DNA of 43,182 bases from Verrucomicrobiota bacterium (GTDB lineage Bacteria; Verrucomicrobiota; Kiritimatiellia; Kiritimatiellales; Pontiellaceae). Position 1 is the first letter of the stretch, and each line of letters begins with the position of its first letter. Both the position numbers and the translations under genes were made by a program. Below the pieces are notes generated by a model, which was not told the origin of the DNA, ran no database searches, and saw nothing but the letters and a program-made list of their open reading frames with translations. Below are positions 17,403-25,823 of this stretch, piece after piece. The DNA is taken from contig JAJRRI010000076.1 of the NCBI GenBank assembly GCA_024279685.1, positions 1 to 43,182 of the forward strand, in the 5' to 3' direction.

Positions 17403-17465
17403 CCACCTCGGTCTTTCGCCGGAGCGTCTGGCGAGGTTTTATCGCAAGCGTTAATCGAACATTTA
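17403..17465 (+). repeat. Right copy of the direct repeat, a fragment of the glycosyltransferase end
   Basis: This is an almost identical copy of 15613-15675. It carries the C-terminal codons LGLSPERLARFYRKR and a stop, but no upstream glycosyltransferase sequence. Its right end reaches the stop codon of the convergent AGCS gene (17463-17465). Confidence 0.9.
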
Positions 17466-18884
17466 TGACTTTTTAAACGCGCCACTTTTCAAGCGAGCGT
17501 AGTAGCTTTTGGTTTCACGGGCGACGACCCCGGAGAGTAGAATTAGGCCGATGAGGTTGGGGATGGCCATGAGTGCGTTAAAGATGTCGGCCATGGTCCA
17601 GATCACGCGTAGGCCGCCAACGGCTCCGATGGTGATGCAACCGACGTAGACCCAGCGATAGAGGGGGATAGCCTTTTCGCCGAAGAGGAATCCGGCGCAG
17701 CGGTCGCCGTAATACGACCAGGCAATCAGCGTGGAGTAGGCGAAGAAGACCAGGCCGAAGCCCACGAGATATTGGCCGTATCCAAACAGACCCTTTTCAA
17801 AGGCGTATGCCGTCATTGCCCCCCCATCATGTTCGCTCAGGTTTGCGCCGGTCACGAGGATCACCAGTGCGGTCATGGTGCAGATGATCAGCGTGTCGAT
17901 GAAGGGGCCGAGCATGGCGACGATGCCTTCGCGCACCGGCTCGTTGGTTTTGACCGCGGCGTGGGCGATCGGAGCCGATCCAAGTCCGGATTCGTTGGAA
18001 AAAACACCGCGTGCCACGCCGAAGCGGATGGCTTGAGAAACGGCGATCCCTGCCACGCCACCGCCTGCGGCGAAGGGCGTGAAGGCGTGGGTGACGATTT
18101 GGGCCAGTGCGGCGGGGATGGCTTCGATATAGAGGATTAAAATAGTCACTGCGCCGATGACATAGAACGAACACATGAACGGAACAATCACCCCCGCGAC
18201 GTTGGCGATGCGCTTAATGCCGCCGAGGATCACGATGCCTGTTAGGAATGAAAGGGTGAGTCCGGTGGCGAGGCTCATCCAAGAAATGGTAAAGCCTTCC
18301 CAGAGGGCGAAGCCTCCGGCGTGTGCGGCTTCCGGCAGGAGGTAGCCGAGTCCGCCGACGACCGAGTTGGCCTGAACCATATTGCCAATTCCGAAGGAGG
18401 CTATCATGCCGAACAAGGCAAACGAGCCGCCGAGAAATGCACCGAGTTTTTTATTTTTCAACCCCAACGAAAGAAAATACATCGGCCCGCCGCTGGCCGA
18501 TCCATCGTCATGGATCTTACGGTATTTCACCGCCAGCGTGCAGGAGGTAAATTTGGTGGCCATGCCGATGAGTGCCGTAACCCACATCCAAAAAACCGCG
18601 CCGGGTCCGCCGAGTGCGATGGCGGTTGCGACTCCGGCAATGTTCCCCGTCCCGATCGTAGCGGAGAGAGCAGTGGCGAGGGCCTTGAAGTGGGAGATGT
18701 CGCCGCTTTCTTCGGCTTGATCGTACTTCCCCATGACGCAGGCTATGGCATGGCCAAGCAGGCGAATTTGAATAAAGAGCAGTCGTACGGTGAGGAATAA
18801 GCCGGTTCCGACGAGCAGTCCAATGGTGCTCCAGCCCCATACCATTTTATTGGTCGCGTCCAGTAATTCGTTCAGCCATTCCAT
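17463..18884 (-). CDS. Alanine/glycine:cation symporter (AGCS family)
   Basis: This 473-residue membrane protein has about 10-11 hydrophobic segments. Motifs typical of Na+/H+-coupled amino-acid symporters of the AGCS family include ATIGTGNIAGVATAI and GGPGAVFWMW near the N-terminus, and FSNESGLGSAPIAHAA and GPFIDTLIICTMTALVI further on. It probably imports alanine or glycine with Na+. A ribosome binding site (gaaggggg) precedes the ATG at 18884. Its stop lies in the right copy of the Fic-flanking repeat. Confidence 0.93.
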   Translation of the reverse strand: MEWLNELLDATNKMVWGWSTIGLLVGTGLFLTVRLLFIQIRLLGHAIACVMGKYDQAEESGDISHFKALATALSATIGTGNIAGVATAIALGGPGAVFWMWVTALIGMATKFTSCTLAVKYRKIHDDGSASGGPMYFLSLGLKNKKLGAFLGGSFALFGMIASFGIGNMVQANSVVGGLGYLLPEAAHAGGFALWEGFTISWMSLATGLTLSFLTGIVILGGIKRIANVAGVIVPFMCSFYVIGAVTILILYIEAIPAALAQIVTHAFTPFAAGGGVAGIAVSQAIRFGVARGVFSNESGLGSAPIAHAAVKTNEPVREGIVAMLGPFIDTLIICTMTALVILVTGANLSEHDGGAMTAYAFEKGLFGYGQYLVGFGLVFFAYSTLIAWSYYGDRCAGFLFGEKAIPLYRWVYVGCITIGAVGGLRVIWTMADIFNALMAIPNLIGLILLSGVVARETKSYYARLKSGAFKKS

Positions 18885-18948
18885 ATCTAGCCCCCTTCAA
18901 GAAGGAGGGCAGAGTAAGGGAAAGCATAGAGGACTACAAACCTCCCCA

Positions 18949-18978
18949 TAAAAAACTCCGGGCGATACCGCTCGGAGT
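18949..18978 (-). terminator. Terminator downstream of the 19007-19252 gene
   Basis: Read on the - strand, ACTCCG-A-GCG pairs with CGC-C-CGGAGT around a 4-nt loop and is followed by TTTTTT. It ends the small secreted-protein gene before the AGCS gene. Confidence 0.75.
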
Positions 18979-19006
18979 CGTCAAGTCCACGAGCGACCTG
19001 CTCTTT

Positions 19007-19252
19007 TTATTTTTTGCGAGGCTTGGCCTTGGGTTTATCGCACTGCTTACAGATTTTATATCCGGCCTTTTGGGCTTCGGTTTCCGAATTGAAAGCTTCG
19101 GTAGATCCCTTGGCGGCGTAGTGCTTACAGGCGGGTTTATGGTAGATCTTGCTACTTTTATTTCCTTTGACCGCCGCACCGTCGGCAAAGACCATGCTGG
19201 CCCCAACCAATGCAGTAGCCACGAAAAGTTTCAGTACACTTCTTTTTTTCAT
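19007..19252 (-). CDS. Small secreted Cys/His metal-binding-type protein
   Basis: The 81-residue protein starts at ATG 19252, with AAGGAG 7 bp upstream; an upstream TTG at 19258 is less likely. A signal peptide (MKKRSVLKLFVATALVGASMVFA) is followed by a short domain of the pattern K-x-Y-H-x-x-x-C-x-x-Y … F-x-S-x-x-x-A-x-x-x-G-Y-x-x-C-x-x-C. This resembles the zinc-binding module also found in Ada-like and secreted nuclease-associated domains. A basic tail (KPKAKPRKK) ends the protein. It probably binds a metal in the periplasm; any link to the metal pumps at 19848-31288 is inference from position. Confidence 0.7.
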   Translation of the reverse strand: MKKRSVLKLFVATALVGASMVFADGAAVKGNKSSKIYHKPACKHYAAKGSTEAFNSETEAQKAGYKICKQCDKPKAKPRKK

Positions 19253-19282
19253 TCCCAATCTCCTTTGGATTAACGGGCGGCG

Positions 19283-19317
19283 CCTTTACCGCACACCTAG
19301 AAGGGATACGGTAAAGG
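19283..19317. other. Strong inverted repeat in the gap before the PII-like gene
   Basis: CCTTTACCG (19283-19291) and CGGTAAAGG (19309-19317) form a perfect 9-bp stem around 17 nt. There is no T run on either side, so it is not a standard terminator. It lies upstream of the 19252 start and could be an operator or RNA element. The rest of the 200-bp gap (19253-19453) shows only a short CTCGGT/ACCGAG palindrome at 19433-19446. Confidence 0.4.
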
Positions 19318-19453
19318 GAATGAGTACGCAAATAAAAACAAAGAATATGTTATGATTTTCCAATCACACAATCCTTAAAGAAGTCTTCATTTTTGTTTAG
19401 CGGGCAGGCGCGTTGCCGCACGTTAACTTTTCCTCGGTTCACCGAGCGAGCCA

Positions 19454-19786
19454 CTATACGATGTGCACTCCTCGTTCTCCGGTCTGGATGCTGACGGCTT
19501 GATCGATGGAACTCACATAGATTTTTCCATCGCCGCGAAGGCCGGTGTGGGCGGCTTGTTCGATAACGGAAATGATGGCCTCGGCCTGTTCGTCTTTACA
19601 GACGATTTCGATCTTGGCGTGTTTCACCAAGTCCTCCATCTGGCACATTTTACCTTCTTCGATGTGCTGTGATCCGCATCCGCGAACCTCCACGACGCTG
19701 AAGCCGGGAAGCTCTTCGAGTTTGTGCAACGCCAATACGACGGCGTCGAGTTTGTGTTCTTTAATGTAGGCTTTGATCTCTTTCAT
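19454..19786 (-). CDS. PII-like protein of the CusA-associated type (PII-NG-like)
   Basis: The 110-residue protein has the PII fold. The B-loop TGLRGDGKIYVS and C-loop QTGERG are conserved, but the T-loop lacks the RGAEY motif and the uridylylated Tyr51. Instead that area holds GCGSQHIEEGKMC, with Cys and His residues. It follows the metal-pump gene at 19848 after 61 bp and has its own GGAG. A PII subgroup lying beside CusA-type heavy-metal pumps has been described (PII-NG), and this gene fits by sequence and location. A role in sensing or modulating metal efflux is inferred; it is distinct from the GlnK at 32090-32431. Confidence 0.85.
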   Translation of the reverse strand: MKEIKAYIKEHKLDAVVLALHKLEELPGFSVVEVRGCGSQHIEEGKMCQMEDLVKHAKIEIVCKDEQAEAIISVIEQAAHTGLRGDGKIYVSSIDQAVSIQTGERGVHIV

Positions 19787-19847
19787 GTTTGTTCTCCTTC
19801 CTCATTCTACAGCCGACGAGGCTGGACGCCTCGCCGGCCTTTTATAT

Positions 19848-22800
19848 TTAGGCCTTCACATCCTCGATCTTGAACCATTTGTAAAGGGATGGAATCACCA
19901 GCAGGGTCAGGATCGTGGAGGTGATGAGCCCTCCGATAACCACCGTGGCGAGCGGGCGCTGGACTTCGCTCCCCGTGCCGGTGGCGAGCAACAACGGAAT
20001 CAGCCCGAGCGCGGTCGTGATGGCGGTCATCAGCACCGGACGCAGGCGTAGGGTCGCCCCCTTCACCGAGGCTTCGTCGACGGGAACGCCGTCGCGGAGC
20101 AACTGGTTGAGGTAGGTGACGAGCACCATCCCATTCTCCACCGCAATACCAAACAGGGCGATGAATCCGACCGAGGCGGGGACGGACATATTTTGCCCGC
20201 TAACCCACAGAGCAATTACCCCGCCAACCAACGCCAACGGAATATTGAGTAGGATGAGCAAGGTATTCATGATGGAGTTGAAGCTGGTGTAGAGCAGCAG
20301 TGCAATGATGCCTAAGGTGATCGGCACCACCACGGCGAGGCGTTTATTGGCCTCTTGCTGCAGGCGGTATTCCCCGCCCCAGGTGGTGAGATAGCCGACC
20401 GGCAGGTCGATCTCAGCATCGATCTTGGCCTGCGCTTCTTCCACGAACGAGCCGATGTCGCGATCGGTCACATTGCACTGGATGGTAATAAAGCGCTGGT
20501 TGTTTTCGCGGGTAATTTGGCGCGGACCGACGATTTCCTCAATGGAAGCAAGCTGGGCGAGCGGCACACGCATGCCATTGGGAGCCTGTACGAGGATTTC
20601 CTTGATGGCGGCAATGTTGTTACGGGCTTCGGGCATGTAGCGCACGACGATATCGTACTGCCGGATGCCCTCGAAGATGGCTCCGGATGTCGCCCCGCCG
20701 ACCGCGGCTTGGATCACCTCTTGCACATCGGAGAGGTTGAGGCCGTAGCGAGTAATGGCCTCGCGGTCGGGCTGAATGAGCAATTGCGGAACTCCGCCCA
20801 TTTGCGCCACCTGCACGTCGGCCGCGCCGGGCACGTCTTGCACCACGGCCGCAATGCGATCGGCCGTTTGCTTCAGCACGTCCAAATCGTCGCCAAAGAG
20901 TTTGATGGCGAGCTCGGCGCGAACGCCCTCAAGCAGCTCGGCCACCGTCATCTCGATGGGCTGGGTCAGGTTCGACAACACGCCCGGCAGATAGCCGAGT
21001 TCATCGCGGATGATATTTTCCATCGCCTCTTGATTCCCAGGTTCTCGCCACTCGGCTTTAGGTTTGAGCAGCACATACATTTCCGCCGAGTTGACGGGGT
21101 CGGAGTGCGCGCCGACTTCGCCGCGGCCAATGCGGGTGACGACTTCGCGCACCTCAGGAATCTTCATCAGGCGGCGTTCGGCAATCAAAGTGACGCGCTT
21201 GGATTCGGTGAGCGCAATCGACGGGGCCATCGTTAGGCGGACCACAATGGTGCCTTCGCGCAGCTTAGGCGTAAACTCGCTTCCAAGTTTGGGGAAAACG
21301 AGCGCCCCAATCAGCATCAAGAGCACGGCGAGCCCAACCGCGAGCGCACGGAAGCGGACGAACAGCTTAACGACGGGAAGATAGAGCTTCGTCAGCCCAC
21401 GGATGAGTAGCGGTTCCTTGCCGCCTTTTCCACCCTTTGGACGGCGCATTAAAAGGTGTCCAAAAACGGGGGCCTGAAGTACAGCAAAGACCAGCGAACC
21501 GAGCATGGCGAGCGCGACGGTGTAGGCCAGTGGCTTGAAGGTTTTTCCTTCGACGCCCTGCAAGGTGAAGAGCGGAAGAAAGACCACAATGATGATGGCA
21601 ATGGCGAAGGCGATCGGGCGCAACACCTCTTGGCTGGCGCGGCGCACGACGTGGATGCGCGGCTCGGAGGGGTCGGACTCGCGCAGGGTGCGGTCGATAT
21701 TCTCGACCATCACGATCGTGCCGTCGACCATCATCCCGATGGCAATCGCCAGGCCGCCGAGCGACATGAGGTTGGCCGACATGCCCAGCTGCTTCATGGC
21801 AATGATGGCAAACATGACCGAGAAGGGAATCGAAGCGGCAACCACGATGCTCGGGCGGAACCCACCCATGAAGACGAGTAAAACTAAGGCGACAAGAATA
21901 ATCCCTTGGATCAGCGCGCTCAAGACGGTTTTCACCGAGGATTCCACGATATCCTTCTGCTGGTAGTATGGAACGATGTTCACCCCTTCGGGCAACATTC
22001 CGTTGATCTCTTCGATCTTATCTTCCACCCGCTGAATCACGGTGGAGGCATTGGAGCCAAACAGCTTGATGACCATGCCAGACACCACCTCGCCTTCGCC
22101 GTTGCGGGTTTGCACTCCGCGCCGGATCGCGCCGCCGATTTTTACGGTGGCAATATCACGCAGATAGACGGGACGTCCATCGACGGTCTTCACGACAATG
22201 GCGTTCAGATCGTTGATGCCCGTGGCGAGGCCAACGGAGCGGACGATCAACTCTTCCGCGTTTTTTTCGATAAACTGCGCGCCGACATTGAGGTTGTTGG
22301 CCTCGATGCGTGCGATGACATCGCGCAACGTCAGGTTGTACCGCTGCAGATTAGCTGGATCCACATCCACCTGATACTGCTTTTCAAACCCCCCAATACC
22401 GAGCACTTCCGTCACCCCCGGAACCGTCTGGAGGTTGAACTTGATGACCCAGTCCTGGATGGAGCGCAGATCTTCCAGCGAATGGGTCCCGGTGGTATCA
22501 TCGAGATAGTAGAAGAGCACGAGCCCCATTCCGGTGGAGATCGGGCCCATTCCGGGATCGCCAAATCCTTCGGGGATCTGCTCGCGGGCCTCCGCCAGCC
22601 GTTCACTGACGACTTGGCGACAGAAGTAGATATCCAATCCATCCTTGAAATAGATATTCACCACGGAGAGGCCAAAGTTGGAGACACTGCGGACTTTTTC
22701 CACCCCCGGCAATCCGGCCATGGCGGCTTCGACGGGGTAGGTAACATATTTTTCCACCTCTTCCGGCGCGAGGCCTTCGGTGGTGGTGAAAATCTGCACA

Positions 22801-22934
22801 AGGTTGGGCGAAACATCCGGGAACGCATCCACCGGAAGTTGCCGGTAGCTAAAGTAGCCGGCGATAATTACGATCAGCGTCAGCACCACGATGACTAACC
22901 GCCGCTGAAGTGCAAAATGTACAATTCCTGACAT
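19848..22934 (-). CDS. Heavy-metal RND efflux transporter, CusA/CzcA family (pump 1)
   Basis: The 1028-residue inner-membrane proton/metal antiporter is the pump of a tripartite export system. The start at 22934 (MSGIVHFALQRR) is chosen because AAGGAG lies 7 bp upstream; a longer frame from 22964 adds an unlikely leader. There are twelve membrane segments in the usual RND pattern with two large periplasmic loops. The proton-relay segment GMMVDGTIVMVEN keeps the Asp and Glu. The position corresponding to the first Asp of CzcA is Ala, as in CusA, so metal specificity cannot be fixed from this alone. It is transcribed after the adaptor gene across a 166-bp gap and precedes the PII-like gene. Confidence 0.95.
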   Translation of the reverse strand: MSGIVHFALQRRLVIVVLTLIVIIAGYFSYRQLPVDAFPDVSPNLVQIFTTTEGLAPEEVEKYVTYPVEAAMAGLPGVEKVRSVSNFGLSVVNIYFKDGLDIYFCRQVVSERLAEAREQIPEGFGDPGMGPISTGMGLVLFYYLDDTTGTHSLEDLRSIQDWVIKFNLQTVPGVTEVLGIGGFEKQYQVDVDPANLQRYNLTLRDVIARIEANNLNVGAQFIEKNAEELIVRSVGLATGINDLNAIVVKTVDGRPVYLRDIATVKIGGAIRRGVQTRNGEGEVVSGMVIKLFGSNASTVIQRVEDKIEEINGMLPEGVNIVPYYQQKDIVESSVKTVLSALIQGIILVALVLLVFMGGFRPSIVVAASIPFSVMFAIIAMKQLGMSANLMSLGGLAIAIGMMVDGTIVMVENIDRTLRESDPSEPRIHVVRRASQEVLRPIAFAIAIIIVVFLPLFTLQGVEGKTFKPLAYTVALAMLGSLVFAVLQAPVFGHLLMRRPKGGKGGKEPLLIRGLTKLYLPVVKLFVRFRALAVGLAVLLMLIGALVFPKLGSEFTPKLREGTIVVRLTMAPSIALTESKRVTLIAERRLMKIPEVREVVTRIGRGEVGAHSDPVNSAEMYVLLKPKAEWREPGNQEAMENIIRDELGYLPGVLSNLTQPIEMTVAELLEGVRAELAIKLFGDDLDVLKQTADRIAAVVQDVPGAADVQVAQMGGVPQLLIQPDREAITRYGLNLSDVQEVIQAAVGGATSGAIFEGIRQYDIVVRYMPEARNNIAAIKEILVQAPNGMRVPLAQLASIEEIVGPRQITRENNQRFITIQCNVTDRDIGSFVEEAQAKIDAEIDLPVGYLTTWGGEYRLQQEANKRLAVVVPITLGIIALLLYTSFNSIMNTLLILLNIPLALVGGVIALWVSGQNMSVPASVGFIALFGIAVENGMVLVTYLNQLLRDGVPVDEASVKGATLRLRPVLMTAITTALGLIPLLLATGTGSEVQRPLATVVIGGLITSTILTLLVIPSLYKWFKIEDVKA

Positions 22935-23100
22935 GGGAAAACTCCTTATGCGGCTTTGCCGCACCGTTTAGATTTTAGATTGCCGATTGCTGATTTGTGG
23001 GGCTGCGACGCCTTTGTTTGGAAACGGCCAACGCCGCTTGAGTTCCACAAATCGGAAATCAAAAATCGACCATCGGAAATATTGGGGGGGTTGCATGGGA
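22935..23100. other. Gap in pump operon 1 with hairpins next to the ribosome binding site
   Basis: TGCGGC-TTT-GCCGCA (22949-22963) forms a tight hairpin immediately before the Shine-Dalgarno of pump 1 on the - strand. Farther along, GATTTGTGG and CCACAAATC form a longer inverted repeat inside AT-rich 'gattgctgatt/aatcgga' words. The block looks like an inserted repeat unit that could affect mRNA stability or translation of the pump. Confidence 0.45.
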
Positions 23101-24009
23101 TTAGTGGGAATGGCCAGAATTCATCTCGCCGCGGTCGAGTTCGGCCTTGAGCGTGAAGGCTCCTTTAGAGACATAGCGCTCGCCCGCCTTGAGGCCGGAG
23201 AGCACTTCCACCTGCGTACGGTTGGCGTGACCGAGTTTAACGTGGCGCGGCTTGAAGCCTTGATCGGTTTCAACAAAGACCGAGATCCCTTCTTCCAAGG
23301 TTTGGAGGGCGGTGAGTGGAATAACCACTTGGGCCGCTTCGGTGCCGATTTGCACTTCGGCGGTAATGAACATGCCCGGTTTCCACGTTCCATCTGGGTT
23401 GGGCAGCACCACGCGGGCATAGCCGGTGCGGGTGCGCTCGTCGAGCGTGGGGCTGACGTAGTCGATCACGCCCTGCGCCGGTTCCAGATGCTCGCCGCCT
23501 GAGACGGTGACGGTCTGTCCTTTGCGAACCCGCGCCAGATCCTTTTGGTAGAGCGTCACATTCACCCAGACATCGCTCAGGTCGGCGATGGAATAGATGC
23601 TCCGGTCGGTCTGAAGGCTTTCACCGAGCGTGATGTGCTTGTCGGTCACCACGCCGTCAACCATCGCCTTGAGCGGATAAGGCGTCAGGCTATCGTTGCC
23701 TTCTAATATTGCGACGACCTCACCTTTTTTAACCGGATCGCCAATGTTTTTCTTCACCTCCAGTACCACGCCCGGATAGCGCGGAACGACATGCGCCAGC
23801 CGATCCTGATTAATCTGAATTTCGCCCGGAAGCACCGTCTCCATGGTGAGGGTTCCGCCCGCCGCCGTGGCTAGCTCAATGCCGAATTCCTTCAGCACTT
23901 CGGGCGAGAGCTGGATGGCTTCTTCTTCGTGTTCCTTATGCCCCTGTTCTTCTGCCGTTACTCCGCCAACCCCGCAGGCCAGTCCCATCATCAAATAGAT
24001 TATCTTCAT
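23101..24009 (-). CDS. RND periplasmic adaptor, CusB/CzcB family (adaptor 1)
   Basis: The 302-residue membrane-fusion protein has an N-terminal signal or anchor segment (MKIIYLMMGLACGVGGVTA) and then EEQGHKEHEEE. Barrel-sandwich/lipoyl-like and beta-barrel domains follow (PRYPGVVLEV, GDPVKKGEVVAIL, ADLSDVWV, VSPTLDERTRT). It ends SGHSH, a possible metal ligand. It bridges the pump and the TolC-like channel. Its ATG overlaps the channel gene's stop by 1 bp (TAATG), so expression is coupled. AGGAG precedes it. Confidence 0.92.
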   Translation of the reverse strand: MKIIYLMMGLACGVGGVTAEEQGHKEHEEEAIQLSPEVLKEFGIELATAAGGTLTMETVLPGEIQINQDRLAHVVPRYPGVVLEVKKNIGDPVKKGEVVAILEGNDSLTPYPLKAMVDGVVTDKHITLGESLQTDRSIYSIADLSDVWVNVTLYQKDLARVRKGQTVTVSGGEHLEPAQGVIDYVSPTLDERTRTGYARVVLPNPDGTWKPGMFITAEVQIGTEAAQVVIPLTALQTLEEGISVFVETDQGFKPRHVKLGHANRTQVEVLSGLKAGERYVSKGAFTLKAELDRGEMNSGHSH

Positions 24010-25268
24010 TATTCTTCTCCTGTGGTCTTTATTTTGAACTCTTCATTCGTAATTGTCCCCGCGCCCACGAGACTTTCCAGCTCCGCGCGGGCTTGGTGGT
24101 AGGCGAGTAGGGCGTTGACATAGCGGATCTCCTGCCCGAAAAGTCCGCGCAAGGCATCGAGCAGGTCGAGCGAACTGAACAGCCCTTTTTCATAGCCATC
24201 GGTTGCTTCCGCGTATGCTTTTTTGGCGGTGGGTAGTTGTTTTTCCTGCAAGCTGGAAATCTGTGCATAGGCCGTTTGTACCTCGCGGGATTTATCGAGT
24301 AGCGTCTGCTGCAATTCCAGCCGAACGGCCATCCGCTCGTCCTCCGCCTGCAAGGTGCGGATGCGGGCGGCCTCGCGGTTGCCCTGGTTCCGGTTGCCAA
24401 AGGTAAGTGGAACGGAGAGGCCGAATACAAACGCCTGATCGTCGCTTTCTTCCAAGAGTCGAAATCCTGCACCTAGATCAATGCTCGGAATTCGCTCGGC
24501 ATCGGCCGCAATCGCTTCCGCCTGCCGCTGGCGAATCCGGGTTTCGGCTCGGAGTAGGGCGGGATGCCGATCCAGCCGCGCCATGAGTTCCGCTGCGGAA
24601 TCTGGGGCAACGATCTGCTCCAGATGACCTTCGAGCGCGGTCACTTCGACCGCGCTTCCGCCCCACAGAGCGGCAAGCATGGTTTTGGCCGCGTCGAGCG
24701 CGAGCACCATGTTTTGGACTTCGAGTTCGGCATCGGCGAGTTCAAGGTTGGCTCGGCTGATTTCCAGTCGATGGGCGCGACCCGCCGTAACGCGTTGTTC
24801 CGCCTTTTTCACGACACGTTGTGCGATCTCCACCTGCCGGGCGGCGAGCGCCAGCCGCGACTCCGCCGCGAGGGCGGTATAGAAGGCTCGGATGGTCACT
24901 CGTTCCAGCGCCAGACGGCGGCCGTCGAGGTTCCATTGAGCCACCTCACCGCGCAACAGCGCGGCCTTTTTGCGCTTCGAGCGCTTGCCGCCCAGCTCGA
25001 AGGTTTGGCTGAGCATGAAGGTATATTCGGCGGAATCTCCGCCCGAAAATCCGCCCGACCCGAACACGTTTTCCGCCTCGGCACCCAGCACGGGATTGAG
25101 CCAAAGGCCAGCTTGCAAGGCTTCCGCCTGCGTGGCCAGAATTTCCGCTTCGGCCACCGATAGCGCCGGGTGATTGCTCACCACCCGTGAGATCGCCGTC
25201 GGCAGATCCAGCGGGGCGGCCAGCGAACTACTTGCCGCCAGACCCAAAAGTATAATCATTTTCTTCAT
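24009..25268 (-). CDS. TolC/CusC-like outer-membrane efflux protein (channel 1)
   Basis: The protein has 419 residues from ATG 25268 (MKKMIILLGLAASSSLAAP), preferred because aaggag lies 6 bp upstream and this start gives a clean signal peptide. A longer frame from 25367 is unlikely. Two long heptad-rich coiled-coil repeats (OEP domains) match the TolC family. No lipobox Cys is present, unlike CusC of E. coli. It forms the outer-membrane exit of pump 1. The adaptor and pump follow in the same operon. Confidence 0.93.
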   Translation of the reverse strand: MKKMIILLGLAASSSLAAPLDLPTAISRVVSNHPALSVAEAEILATQAEALQAGLWLNPVLGAEAENVFGSGGFSGGDSAEYTFMLSQTFELGGKRSKRKKAALLRGEVAQWNLDGRRLALERVTIRAFYTALAAESRLALAARQVEIAQRVVKKAEQRVTAGRAHRLEISRANLELADAELEVQNMVLALDAAKTMLAALWGGSAVEVTALEGHLEQIVAPDSAAELMARLDRHPALLRAETRIRQRQAEAIAADAERIPSIDLGAGFRLLEESDDQAFVFGLSVPLTFGNRNQGNREAARIRTLQAEDERMAVRLELQQTLLDKSREVQTAYAQISSLQEKQLPTAKKAYAEATDGYEKGLFSSLDLLDALRGLFGQEIRYVNALLAYHQARAELESLVGAGTITNEEFKIKTTGEE

Positions 25269-25363
25269 ACGTTTCTCCTTATAGACACACGGTTCCCTAA
25301 AACTGGGAAATAGAGCACAAACCTCCATTCGTGGAATGGAGGTTTGATGAAAAGGAGAACGGA

Positions 25364-25732
25364 TCAAATACGAAGAATAATCGTATTGAGATGCCAGAGG
25401 GTATGAGAGGGGGGATTGGGCGAGGAGGCCCTCCGGACGGAATCACCCCGCAGTCGTTGCGGAGTGTCGAACGGAAGGATTATGCTCACGGCCAGGGGCG
25501 GCATCAAATCGAGCGTTTTAATCTGCGACGTATCATCGCGGAACTCGTGTTCATGCGAACCCGCGTTCGCCGAACAGTCGCACAGATCTGGACATTCCAA
25601 GCCTACCGCGCACGTTATGCAATCCCGCTCGGCGCCGAAAGAACCGTGGGGGCACATTAACAAGCCAAGCAACAGGGTCATGAATAGAATCACCCCGCTT
25701 TTCTTTAAAAATCCTTTGGCTACTACACGCAT
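25364..25732 (-). CDS. Small secreted Cys/His protein leading pump operon 1
   Basis: The 122-residue protein starts at ATG 25732 (MRVVAKGFLKKSG), with no strong ribosome binding site. A signal peptide is followed by CITCAVGLECPDLCDC and HEHEF, a metal-binding-like cluster. A region then reads DLMPPLAVSIILPF before a Ser/Pro-rich end. A comparable secreted protein (31341-31685) with CHSCDDTRC and a later PRPLQRI-type segment leads the other efflux operon. The pairing suggests a periplasmic metal chaperone or sensor. The family is unnamed. An overlapping frame on the + strand has no supporting features. Confidence 0.55.
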   Translation of the reverse strand: MRVVAKGFLKKSGVILFMTLLLGLLMCPHGSFGAERDCITCAVGLECPDLCDCSANAGSHEHEFRDDTSQIKTLDLMPPLAVSIILPFDTPQRLRGDSVRRASSPNPPSHTLWHLNTIILRI

Positions 25733-25823
25733 AAACAAACAGACCTTAAACCCATTTTAGTGTTCAATAATACACTCATCTCCAAGGGATGGAAGGGTTT
25801 TTCCACCCCTTGGAGTGCGGAAC

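Noticed and set aside
17109-17454. Open + strand frames at the right end of the Fic insertion
   Set aside because: They have no ribosome binding site; one ends in the duplicated glycosyltransferase tail, so it is a chimera and not a gene.
20355-22898. Long + strand frames (about 290 and 330 codons) antisense to pump 1
   Set aside because: They mirror the codon periodicity of the RND gene and show no domain or ribosome binding site.
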